Origin: Arthrobacter rhombi
Lineage (GTDB): Bacteria > Actinomycetota > Actinomycetes > Actinomycetales > Micrococcaceae
NCBI RefSeq assembly: GCF_900163545.1
Contig: NZ_FUHW01000014.1
Location: 62,001 to 126,000, forward strand
Reading direction: 5' to 3'
Length of the DNA: 64,000 bases
Part shown: positions 1 through 7,456 of the stretch, one piece after another
Numbering within the stretch: the first letter of the stretch is position 1
Layout of the letters: each line of letters starts with the position of its first letter
Made by a program: the position numbers and the translations under genes
Notes under the pieces: model-generated
What the model saw: the letters and a program-made list of their open reading frames with translations, nothing else
What the model was told of the DNA's origin: nothing
Databases searched by the model: none

Positions 1-614
1 AAGCCCATCTGGAAAGCCACGTTGATCAGGACGACGCCGAACTGGGTGTTGTAGATGTCCAGGCTCAGGAACATGCGGTAGAGCGGGGTGATGATGACCT
101 GCTGGGGCAGCAGGTTCGCCGCGGTGAAGAACATCAGCATGAACAGGTTGAGTTTGAAGCTGAAGCGGGCCAGCACAAAAGCCGCCATCGAGGACATGAA
201 CAGCACGATGATGACCGCCGGGACGGCGATGTACAGCGAGTTCAGGAAATAGTGGGGCAGATCGGCCTGGGTCCAGGCAGTGGTGTAGTTATCAAAGTTC
301 AGGGTGTCCGGCAGGGACACATACCCCTTTTCAGCCGTTTCCGCGTAGGGGCGCAGGGAGGTGTAGACGGCCCACGCGAGCGGGGCCAGCCACAACACCG
401 CCCAGATGATGAGGCCGGTGTGCAGGATGACCCGCCCCGGGCGGAGCGGCGCCTTGTTCTTCCGGCCCGGATGAGGGGCCGGGCCCGAAGCGTTATTGCC
501 GTGGTCGGCTCCACGGCGGCCCCGGTCGGGTGTATCCATCGTGTCCACTGCCGCCTCGTGGGCGACGATGCGATCCGGCTGCGGTCCGTCGGGGGTTGTG
601 GTGGCGGCGCTCAT
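1..614 (-). CDS. Sugar ABC transporter permease, MalG/UgpE type (partial, C-terminus outside window)
   Basis: This is the second inner-membrane permease of a type I carbohydrate importer. The reverse strand reads an approximately 70-residue hydrophilic N-terminus, then a hydrophobic segment ending in WLAPLAWAVYTSLRP, the periplasmic stretch with NFDNYTTAW, and more membrane segments. The frame is still open at base 1, so about the last third of a roughly 300-residue protein is missing. The ATG at 614 overlaps the stop of the upstream permease (ATGA at 611-614), which indicates translational coupling. The long N-terminal tail before the first membrane segment is somewhat unusual. The substrate cannot be named from this fragment. 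Confidence 0.9.
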   Translation of the reverse strand, partial: MSAATTTPDGPQPDRIVAHEAAVDTMDTPDRGRRGADHGNNASGPAPHPGRKNKAPLRPGRVILHTGLIIWAVLWLAPLAWAVYTSLRPYAETAEKGYVSLPDTLNFDNYTTAWTQADLPHYFLNSLYIAVPAVIIVLFMSSMAAFVLARFSFKLNLFMLMFFTAANLLPQQVIITPLYRMFLSLDIYNTQFGVVLINVAFQMG

Positions 615-1522
615 TTGGCCCCCTCCTTCGTGAAGGTCTGAACCAGGTAGGTGATGATGAAGACCAGCGAGATCACCAGCAGGATGACGGCGATCGCCGA
701 TCCGAAGCCGATCCGGCTGGCTTCGCCGATGATGTTGTTGGTGATCAGCACCGACAGCAGTTCAAGTCCGTTGGTTCCCTTATTGATGATGTAGACGATG
801 TCGAAGGCGCGCAGCCCCTCGATCACCGTCACCACCAGCACGATCACGTTGATGGGTTTCAGTGTCGGGAACACGACGCGGAAGAACGTCTGGCGCTGGT
901 TGGCGCCATCGATGGCCGCCGCTTCCTTGATCGATTCGTCGACCCCCTTCAGGCCGGCTAGGTAGAGGATCATGATGTAGCCGACGTGTCGCCAGCTGGC
1001 CGCCACAAGGACGGCCCACAGGTTGATATCCGAGTTGCCCAGCCAGTTCACGTTGGCCCCGGTGAGCTGGTTGATCAGTCCCTGATCCTGCGAGTAGAGC
1101 AGCGTCCAGATGAAGCCGACCAGGGCCAGGGAGAGCACCACCGGCATGTAGAAGATGCTCTGGTACACGCGGGTGCCCTTGATGTTCTTATCCAGTAGCA
1201 CGGCCAAGAACAGGCCCAACGGTGTGGCCACGAGTCCCAGGACCAGCAGCCAGATCACGTTGTGTTGCAGCGCCGGCCAGAACGGAGGGTAGATGGTGGC
1301 CGCTTGATGATAGTTCTGGAACCCGACGGGTTCCATGGGTGTCACCCCGTTCCACCGGGTGAAGGAGAGGAACACCGATCCCAGCGCCGGCCCCCAGATG
1401 AAGGCCAGCACCACGAGCGCCGGGGCACCGAGCATCAGGGTGAGTACCACCCGGTCGGTGGTGCTGTAGCGGCGGACCTTACGGGGTTTGGTTGGGGGCG
1501 CGTGCTGCGTCGTCGTTGTCAT
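611..1522 (-). CDS. Sugar ABC transporter permease, MalF/UgpA type
   Basis: First permease subunit (303 aa) of a carbohydrate ABC importer in the cytoplasmic membrane. After a short basic N-terminus it has about six hydrophobic segments. The EAA loop that contacts the ATPase is visible as EAAAIDGANQRQTFFRVVFP near residue 210. I chose the ATG at 1522 over an in-frame GTG at 1540, because GGAGAG lies 6-7 nt before the ATG and would fall inside the GTG-started version. It lies 23 nt downstream of the binding-protein gene and overlaps the next permease by ATGA. No ATPase gene follows within the window, so a shared MsmK/UgpC-like ATPase elsewhere is likely (inference). Confidence 0.93.
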   Translation of the reverse strand: MTTTTQHAPPTKPRKVRRYSTTDRVVLTLMLGAPALVVLAFIWGPALGSVFLSFTRWNGVTPMEPVGFQNYHQAATIYPPFWPALQHNVIWLLVLGLVATPLGLFLAVLLDKNIKGTRVYQSIFYMPVVLSLALVGFIWTLLYSQDQGLINQLTGANVNWLGNSDINLWAVLVAASWRHVGYIMILYLAGLKGVDESIKEAAAIDGANQRQTFFRVVFPTLKPINVIVLVVTVIEGLRAFDIVYIINKGTNGLELLSVLITNNIIGEASRIGFGSAIAVILLVISLVFIITYLVQTFTKEGAK

Positions 1523-1545
1523 GGTGTTCCTCTCCTGCACCGGAA

Positions 1546-2907
1546 TCAGGCGGTGAAGATGGCCTTCTTCTGTGCCTCGATGTCCTTCAGGATGTTGTTG
1601 ATGTCCTTCGGGTTCTTGATGAAGGCCTGAAGTGAGGGAATCATCACGGTGGAGGCGAAGTCCGGGCGGGTGTCGCGGTCCAGGAACTGGGCGGTGTGCT
1701 TGGCTTCCCCGACCAGCTCCACGGCCTTCTTCTGCAGTGCCGTGTAGTTGGAGGTATCGATATCGTTGGCCGGGCCCACGATCGACCTATCTGCTTCGGT
1801 GTTGATCTGCTCGGCTTCGGCACTCCCCAGGAACTCCAGCAGTTTCATGGCCGTTCCACCGTTTTCCGTCTTGGCGCTCATCATGAACCCATCGGTCGGG
1901 GCATCGATGGAATCCGTGCCGTGTTCGTCGTTCATCTTCGGGAACTTGAAGAAATCCAGGTCCTCGAGGGCGTCGCCGCCTTCGGCTCCCTGGAACTGTT
2001 GGGAGATGGACATCCCGAATACCGCCATGCCGGTCTTCTTCTGCAGCAGCCCCTGGGCCATTTCCTGCCAATCCCTGCCCAAGCCGCCCTTCTGGTGGTA
2101 GGGCATCTGCTTGGTCCAGGCGTTGAAGACCTCTTTGACCTCGTCCGATTCCCACGACTCCTCGCCGGCCAGGAGGCTGGTGTGGAAGTCGTACCCGTTG
2201 ATGCGCATGTTCAGGATGTCGAAGGTGCCCATGGCCGGCCAGCCGTCCTTATCGCCCAGACCGATGGGGGTTAGCCCGTCCTTCTGCATCTCCTGACTCA
2301 ACGTCATGTACTCGTCAATGGTGGTCGGGATCTCGTAGCCCTTATCCGCGAAAACCGATTTGCGGTAGAAGACCGCCCACGGGTAGTAGGAAACTGGAAC
2401 GAAGTACTGTTTTCCGTCCGTTGCGGTCGCGGAGGCCTTGAAGGCCTCACTGAAATCGTCACCGATGCTGTCCCAGACCGAGCTGATGTCCCCGGCCAGC
2501 CCCTGGTCGGCGAAGAAACGCATGCGGTATCCGGCAAACCAGCTGAACACGTCATCGGGTTCGCCCTGCAGGTAGGAGTTGATCTGCTCCTGGTAGGTGT
2601 TGTGGTCCACGGTGTTGATGCTGACCTTGGAGCCCGAGTCCTTCTTGAAGGTGTCGATCATCTTCTGATAGGCGGCCTTCGGCACGGCGTCGGACTGGTT
2701 GGAACCGAAGGAGATGGCGCCGGTGCCCTCCTTGACGTCAGAGCCGCCCCCGCCTCCTCCGCAGGCCGTCAAGGCGGCCATGGCCGAGAGGCCCACGGCA
2801 CCACCGAGAACCGATCGGCGGCCCACCGGGACGCTGAGGCCCGCTCCGAGCGAGGACGGGCTGGGTGCGAACGAATATCCGCTCTTCCGAGGGTTGGAAT
2901 GTGCCAC
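1546..2907 (-). CDS. Extracellular sugar-binding lipoprotein of an ABC importer (family 1 SBP)
   Basis: Binding protein of 453 aa that captures the sugar outside the membrane and hands it to the two permeases downstream. The N-terminus combines a twin-arginine motif (Arg30-Arg31 in GRRSVLGGAVG) with a lipobox LTAC whose Cys49 should be lipidated and is followed by a Gly-rich linker. The family 1 SBP fold is suggested by the periodic DTFKKDSG and WPAMGTFD stretches and by the overall length. The start is a GTG with AAGGAG 5-6 nt upstream. The gene heads an SBP-permease-permease operon and diverges from a DeoR-type regulator, which is probably its repressor. The substrate is unknown. Confidence 0.93.
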   Translation of the reverse strand: MAHSNPRKSGYSFAPSPSSLGAGLSVPVGRRSVLGGAVGLSAMAALTACGGGGGGSDVKEGTGAISFGSNQSDAVPKAAYQKMIDTFKKDSGSKVSINTVDHNTYQEQINSYLQGEPDDVFSWFAGYRMRFFADQGLAGDISSVWDSIGDDFSEAFKASATATDGKQYFVPVSYYPWAVFYRKSVFADKGYEIPTTIDEYMTLSQEMQKDGLTPIGLGDKDGWPAMGTFDILNMRINGYDFHTSLLAGEESWESDEVKEVFNAWTKQMPYHQKGGLGRDWQEMAQGLLQKKTGMAVFGMSISQQFQGAEGGDALEDLDFFKFPKMNDEHGTDSIDAPTDGFMMSAKTENGGTAMKLLEFLGSAEAEQINTEADRSIVGPANDIDTSNYTALQKKAVELVGEAKHTAQFLDRDTRPDFASTVMIPSLQAFIKNPKDINNILKDIEAQKKAIFTA

Positions 2908-3213
2908 GGTGACTCCTTGGGTTGTGCCGCAGACCCGTTTTCAGGTGCCAAGCGACGGAGAATTCTTGAAGAAACGCTCAAAGTCGATCATAAAGCAACG
3001 CAATCAGACTTTCCGTTACTATGGCACGGGTCACTTTCGAGCACAAGGGGTGACTGTCAACGAATTGTGAATGGCCCTACGCCGCGTCTCCTCGGGGTTT
3101 TGCTTTCGCCAATTCATTCGCACAATTTCGAACCTCGACTATGCTGGGCGGAGCATGTCACACGGCGTGCCCCTCCTTTGACCACCCGCCCATCCCAGAA
3201 AAGGTGCCCGATC
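2908..3213. other. Divergent intergenic region between sugar ABC operon and DeoR regulator
   Basis: These 306 bp hold no convincing gene. The region is more AT-rich than its flanks and must contain both promoters. On the minus strand TTGTGC-N17-CATAGT (complement of about 3018-3047) is a reasonable promoter for the ABC operon, and a TTGACA sits just upstream of it (complement of 3055-3060). On the plus strand TATGCT at about 3139 could be a -10 for the regulator. Three related AATTGTG/TTGTGC words lie between the two promoters. Confidence 0.6.
3061..3131. promoter_or_regulatory. Candidate DeoR operator half-sites
   Basis: CGAATTGTGAAT at 3061-3072 and ATTCGCACAATTTCGA at 3116-3131 form an imperfect inverted repeat sharing the core AATTGTG/CACAATT. 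A third partial copy, TTTCGAGCACAA, lies at 3035-3046. Their position between two divergent genes, one of which encodes a DeoR-family protein, suggests operator sites. This is inferred from position and sequence only. Confidence 0.4.
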
Positions 3214-3999
3214 ATGGCAGAAATGCTCCCGCCGCAACGTCGTCGGCACATCTTGGACGAGTTGAACAAATACGGACAGGTGCGGGTTACCGAACTCTCC
3301 CACGAGTTGGGGATCTCGGAGATGACCGTCAGGCGAGACCTGAATGCGCTGGCATCGGCCGGGGAACTGGTCAAGGTCCATGGCGGGGCAACCCGTGAAC
3401 AGTCGGCCACCAGCGTCGAGCCTGGCTTCATCCGCAAACTCGGCCTCGCGGCACCCGAGAAGGAGGCCTTGGCTCTGCGTGCGGCGGAACTGATCGAGCC
3501 GGGCATGTCCGTCGCACTGAACTCCGGAACCACGACCTATGCCCTGGCCGGTCAGTGCACGGGCATTGCCGATCTGACGGTGGTCACCAATTCCCCTCGC
3601 ATCGCCGAGATCTTCTACAGTGCCGAGAACGCCTCACAATCGGTGATCCTCATCGGTGGCACCCGCACCCCCTCGGATGCCCTGGTGGGCCCCCTGGCCA
3701 CTACAGCCCTGGCCCAACTGCATGTTGACATCTGCTTCATGGGAATCCACGGCATGACCGCCGAAGACGGCTTTACCACCCCTAATATGCTCGAAGCCCA
3801 AGCCAACCGGGCGTTCATGGCCGCAGCGGCAGAACTCGTCGTCGTCGCCGACCACAGCAAATGGGGCATCACCGGTCTCTGCCAGATCGCCGAACTCGGT
3901 GCAGCCGATGTACTGATCACCGGAGACGCACTCTCCCCCGAGGCCGTGGACATCCTCGGACAGTCCATCGAGACCCTCCTGCTGACGTCCACCCCCTAA
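3214..3999 (+). CDS. DeoR/GlpR-family transcriptional regulator
   Basis: Sugar-responsive repressor of 261 aa. Residues about 5-60 form the DeoR winged helix (LPPQRRRHILDEL, then the recognition region ISEMTVRRDLNAL and HGGA), followed by the sugar-phosphate-binding DeoRC domain with NSGTTTYALA and VTNSPRIAE. The start at 3214 fits the family N-terminus, and AAAAGG lies upstream. Upstream in-frame sequence has no DeoR-like content. It diverges from the sugar ABC operon and is followed 9 nt later by a CdaR-type regulator, so it is probably the local repressor of the transporter. Its effector is unknown. Confidence 0.92.
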   Translation: MAEMLPPQRRRHILDELNKYGQVRVTELSHELGISEMTVRRDLNALASAGELVKVHGGATREQSATSVEPGFIRKLGLAAPEKEALALRAAELIEPGMSVALNSGTTTYALAGQCTGIADLTVVTNSPRIAEIFYSAENASQSVILIGGTRTPSDALVGPLATTALAQLHVDICFMGIHGMTAEDGFTTPNMLEAQANRAFMAAAAELVVVADHSKWGITGLCQIAELGAADVLITGDALSPEAVDILGQSIETLLLTSTP

Positions 4000-4008
4000 A
4001 CTGACGGC

Positions 4009-5103
4009 ATGACCCAGCCCCTCAGCCACGAACTGGCTCAACGCGTCATCGACCAGGTCGCCCCGACGCTGGAGTTCAACATCAACATGATGGATCCGGC
4101 GGGACGGATCATTGCTTCCACGGATCCCGATCGTGTCGGTTCGACCCATACGGTCGCACGGGCCGTCGCCGGAGGCGAGCCGGGGATCGTGCACGACGGC
4201 GGATCGCCCGCGGAACGTCCGGGAGTGAACCTGCCCTTACGGCTCGACGGGAAGATCGTCGGGGTACTGGGGATCACCGGGCCCCCTGAGCGGGTTTCAC
4301 CGGTGGCCCAGGTGCTGGTCCTGACCACGGTCCTGCTCTTGGAACGCGAACGAGAACTCGACGATTCGGCCCGTCGGGAAGCCGCCGACCGCGAGTTGCT
4401 CTCCGGACTGGTATCCGGGGAAGTGGATGGTTCGGCCATCACGCAGGCGTTGGCCTCCGGGCTGCCCGAGATGGCGGCCCCGTGGAGGCTCTACGCCGTC
4501 CTGGACCATCAAACCGCCGGTACCCTGGAACCCGAGGTGGAGCAGGCACGTTTGCCCGGACCCCAGCGGCGGGCCCGCTTCGGCGGAGCACTGTGGGTGC
4601 TGACCGGGGTCCGGTCCACCCGACCCGACTCCCGGGCCGCGCAGATCCCCCCGGCGGGGACCATCGTCCTTGATGGTGGCTCCTGCGCCGGTGGCGACGA
4701 TCTGTCCGGGGCGGCCCAGGCCCTGGGCGCACTGGCCAGCGCCCCCGAGCTCCTCCCCGAGGCACCGGCTTCCGGGATTCTCAAACTCGATGAGCTGGCC
4801 CCCGAGCTCAGCGCCTCCTGCCTACCCGCGGCAACCAGGATTTCCTGGGCCCACCGGGTGGACTCCCTGAGCGCCGGTCACCGCCAGACGGTACTGGCTT
4901 TCCTGGACTGCGGCGCCTCGGTTTCGGCCACGGCCCGAGAGCTCTTCCTGCACCGGAACACGACCTTGCAACGCCTGGAACGCATCGCCGAACTAACGGG
5001 ACTCGATCCGCGGATCCCGGCCCAGGCAGCTTCATTGCAACTGTCCATCATCGCGGCCCGCCACCCGCCCGAGCAGCGCGCGGAGCAGGCCCCCTCCCAC
5101 TGA
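4009..5103 (+). CDS. CdaR-family sugar-diacid regulator
   Basis: Transcriptional activator of 364 aa. Residues 1-135 match the putative sugar-diacid recognition domain (LSHELAQRVIDQV, then GRIIASTDPDRVG and LPLRLDGKIVGVLGITG). The last ~60 residues carry the PucR-type helix-turn-helix (TVLAFLDCGASVSATARELFLHRNTTLQRLERI). In E. coli, CdaR activates glucarate/galactarate and glycerate genes, and here a glycerate kinase follows directly. No Shine-Dalgarno is visible; instead TAAACT at 3997-4002 ends 6 nt before the ATG, so it may be made from a leaderless transcript starting inside the deoR stop codon. Confidence 0.9.
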   Translation: MTQPLSHELAQRVIDQVAPTLEFNINMMDPAGRIIASTDPDRVGSTHTVARAVAGGEPGIVHDGGSPAERPGVNLPLRLDGKIVGVLGITGPPERVSPVAQVLVLTTVLLLERERELDDSARREAADRELLSGLVSGEVDGSAITQALASGLPEMAAPWRLYAVLDHQTAGTLEPEVEQARLPGPQRRARFGGALWVLTGVRSTRPDSRAAQIPPAGTIVLDGGSCAGGDDLSGAAQALGALASAPELLPEAPASGILKLDELAPELSASCLPAATRISWAHRVDSLSAGHRQTVLAFLDCGASVSATARELFLHRNTTLQRLERIAELTGLDPRIPAQAASLQLSIIAARHPPEQRAEQAPSH

Positions 5104-5150
5104 TCCCTCATCCTTCCGAGAAAACCACTCAACAGTGCATCCTGCACAGC

Positions 5151-5203
5151 TTCCTTCGAAGCAACCGTTCAAATAGTGGACACTTAATCCATATTCCTTC
5201 GAA
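5151..5203. promoter_or_regulatory. Direct repeats TTCCTTCGAA upstream of glycerate kinase
   Basis: Two identical 10-mers TTCCTTCGAA, at 5151-5160 and 5194-5203, are spaced 43 bp apart (about four helical turns). Each contains the palindrome TTCGAA. They lie in the 123-bp spacer between the CdaR-type regulator and glycerate kinase, upstream of a TAGAGT -10 candidate at 5215-5220. They are plausible binding sites for the adjacent regulator. This assignment is inference. Confidence 0.4.
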
Positions 5204-5226
5204 CCGAACTCCCCTAGAGTGGAGCC

Positions 5227-6393
5227 ATGAGCCCCACCCCCTCTCCCGTCATCGTCGTCGCCCCCGATTCGTTCAAGGGCAGTGCTTCCGCCGCACAGGC
5301 TGCCGCGGCGCTGGCCCGCGGGGCACGCGCCGTCGCCGGCCCCGCGGCCACCATCATCGAACTGCCTATGGCCGACGGCGGGGAAGGCACCCTGGACGCA
5401 CTGCTCGCCACCTGGGGCACGGAACCGTTGACCGCAGAAACCACTGATGCCCTACGCCGGCCCTGCACGGCACGGTACGGGCTCTCCGCGGACGGCAGCA
5501 CGGGAATCATCGAGGCTGCCGAAGCCAACGGGTTGCCCCAGGTCGCAGATCTCGACCTACGGCCCCTGGACGCAGACACCTACGGGGTCGGTCTCATCGC
5601 TGCCCGCCTGCTCGATGCCGGGGTATCCGAGATCCTGCTGTGTATCGGCGGCTCCGCCACGACCGACGGAGGCACCGGGATGCTCACCGCCCTGGGTGCC
5701 CGGTTCCTCGATGCCCAGGGCAGCCCCGTCGGCCCCGGGGGCGGCGCGCTGTCGTCCATCGCCCGCGTGGACGTCAAGACGCTGCATCCACGGGCTGCCA
5801 CCATCTCTTGGAGGATCGCTGTGGATGTCGACAACCCGCTCTGCGGTCCGCGGGGAGCCGCAGCCGTCTTCGGCCCCCAAAAGGGGGCCACCGACTCCGA
5901 TGTTGCCACCCTGGATGCCGGGCTCGCCCATCTGGCGACCGTGCTCGACGCCGAAGCCGCGGCCAAACAACCAGGTTTCGGCGCCGCCGGCGGGCTGCCC
6001 CTGGCCTTGGTGTCCCTCGTCGGAGCCGAAACCGTCCCGGGGGCTGAACTGGTCTCCACCGCCGTCGGACTGCGCAACGCCCTGGCCGGTGCCGACGTGG
6101 TGCTCACCGGCGAGGGACGACTGGATACCCAGTCCCTCGGCGGCAAGGTCGTTGATGCCGTCCGCCGCACGGCCAACCCGGACACCCGGGTCGTCGTCAT
6201 CGCCGGAGCAGTTCAACTCGATGCCGCCACCTGCCGGGAGGCAGGACTAACAGCGGCCTTCTCTATTGCTTCCGGGCCTGCGGCCCTCCCCGAGCTCCAA
6301 GCAGATGCCGAACGCCTGATCGAGGACACCGCGGCCCAGGCCTGTGCCGCCTTAGGCCTGGGATCCGGAACGGCACGCACCGTCGGCCCATAG
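5227..6393 (+). CDS. Glycerate kinase
   Basis: Phosphorylates glycerate, the last step that feeds glyoxylate or sugar-diacid breakdown into glycolysis. The 388-aa protein has the GarK/GlxK hallmarks: APDSFKGSASAAQAA near the N-terminus, PMADGGEGTLDAL, the glycine-rich IGGSATTDGGTGMLTALGA around residue 140, and GEGRLDTQSLGGKV near residue 300. Length and motif order are those of the GarK/GlxK family rather than the GckA/TtuD type. The ATG at 5227 has GGAG just upstream and also a TAGAGT hexamer ending 6 nt before it. It follows a CdaR-type regulator, matching the E. coli logic of diacid-induced glycerate use. Confidence 0.94.
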   Translation: MSPTPSPVIVVAPDSFKGSASAAQAAAALARGARAVAGPAATIIELPMADGGEGTLDALLATWGTEPLTAETTDALRRPCTARYGLSADGSTGIIEAAEANGLPQVADLDLRPLDADTYGVGLIAARLLDAGVSEILLCIGGSATTDGGTGMLTALGARFLDAQGSPVGPGGGALSSIARVDVKTLHPRAATISWRIAVDVDNPLCGPRGAAAVFGPQKGATDSDVATLDAGLAHLATVLDAEAAAKQPGFGAAGGLPLALVSLVGAETVPGAELVSTAVGLRNALAGADVVLTGEGRLDTQSLGGKVVDAVRRTANPDTRVVVIAGAVQLDAATCREAGLTAAFSIASGPAALPELQADAERLIEDTAAQACAALGLGSGTARTVGP

Positions 6394-6425
6394 ATTCCCG
6401 CCATCGGCGGCTAGGCTCGAGGGTC

Positions 6426-6806
6426 ATGAAGATTCTGGACAAAGCGGTACGCATCGACGCATGGCTCTGGGGAGTGCGCGCCTTCAAGACCCGCTCCGCG
6501 GCGACGGCGGCCTGCCGGGCCGGCCACGTCAGACTCAACGACCGCCCGGCCAAGGCCGCGGCGGTCATTGTTCCCGGGGACATGATCCGGGTCCGGGAAT
6601 CCGGGTTCGAGAAGATCCTCGAGGTGCGCGCCCTCATTTCCAAGCGCGTGGGCGCACAAGCAGCGGCCAGTTGTTACACCGACCACACCCCTGCGCGCCC
6701 GAAGGCGCCATCGTTGATGGTTCCGGTCCGCGACCGCGGAACGGGGCGTCCAACGAAGAAGGATCGGCGCGAGCTCGAAAGAATGCGCCGGGAGCTGGGA
6801 GGTTAA
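6426..6806 (+). CDS. S4-domain RNA-binding protein (HslR/Hsp15 family)
   Basis: Small protein of 126 aa with an N-terminal S4 domain ([26 protein letters not shown], then VRLNDRPAKAAAVIVPGDMIRV) and a basic tail GRPTKKDRRELERMRRE. Hsp15 homologues bind stalled 50S subunits that carry peptidyl-tRNA. That role is family knowledge and has not been shown for this protein. TAGGCT ends 8 nt before the ATG, so the mRNA may be leaderless. The gene converges on the ferritin gene, and their stop codons overlap. Confidence 0.9.
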   Translation: MKILDKAVRIDAWLWGVRAFKTRSAATAACRAGHVRLNDRPAKAAAVIVPGDMIRVRESGFEKILEVRALISKRVGAQAAASCYTDHTPARPKAPSLMVPVRDRGTGRPTKKDRRELERMRRELGG

Positions 6807-7312
6807 GCCGCGTCGCCGGCGCCCGGCCGGGCCGAGAGCTCTGCGTCCAGGCGCAGCAACCCGTTGCCGTCCTTGCCGATCAGGCGGACGCGACCGATAA
6901 TTTCTCCCACCGTGGCTTCTTCCTCCAGCTGCTCCTCGACGAACCAGTTCAGCAGCGGCAGCGCGTCGATGTCCCCCTCCTGCTGGGCCAGACGGTAGAG
7001 GCTGCGGATGGCTTCGGACACCTTGACCTCATGGGCCAGCGATGCTTCAAAGGCCTTCAGGACGGTATCGGTCTTCACACCCGGAGCCTTGATGTCGCCG
7101 ATGGCCGGGCTCGCGTCGCGATCCGTCATATGGGCAATGAACTTCTCGGCGTGAACGACTTCCTCATGGGACTGGGCCCGGAACCAGCCGGCGATACCGG
7201 GCAGGTCGTGGACGTCCATTTCGATGGCCAGCTGGCGGTACACCATGGAAGCCTCGAGCTCGAGGGTCACTTGGTCGTTGAATGCTTTTTCGAGTGCTCC
7301 AGTAAGTTTCAT
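6803..7312 (-). CDS. ftn: Ferritin
   Basis: Iron-storage protein of 169 aa forming a four-helix bundle. The ferroxidase ligands are visible: Glu in VTLELEASMVYRQ, the Glu-x-x-His pair in EEVVHAEKFIAHM, and further glutamates in the EEQLEEEATV helix. The non-haem ferritin length and the absence of a haem-ligand Met pattern favour Ftn over bacterioferritin. An open frame extends about 325 codons upstream, but the family start is MKLTGALEKAFNDQ. That ATG at 7312 is preceded by TAGATT with a 7-nt gap, again suggesting a leaderless message. The stop overlaps the stop of the converging S4 gene by 2-3 nt. Confidence 0.95.
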   Translation of the reverse strand: MKLTGALEKAFNDQVTLELEASMVYRQLAIEMDVHDLPGIAGWFRAQSHEEVVHAEKFIAHMTDRDASPAIGDIKAPGVKTDTVLKAFEASLAHEVKVSEAIRSLYRLAQQEGDIDALPLLNWFVEEQLEEEATVGEIIGRVRLIGKDGNGLLRLDAELSARPGAGDAA

Positions 7313-7456
7313 ATGACTTAATCTACGGTGATTCCGCAGGGCTGTCACCGGAGTCTGGCCTAACTGGCCTGAGCAGGGATCCAATAGCGAACACGGGCGT
7401 TGTCCCCCACAGGTCGGGGTTGGGAAGCCATACCTGATCGCCCCTAGACTGGCCGG

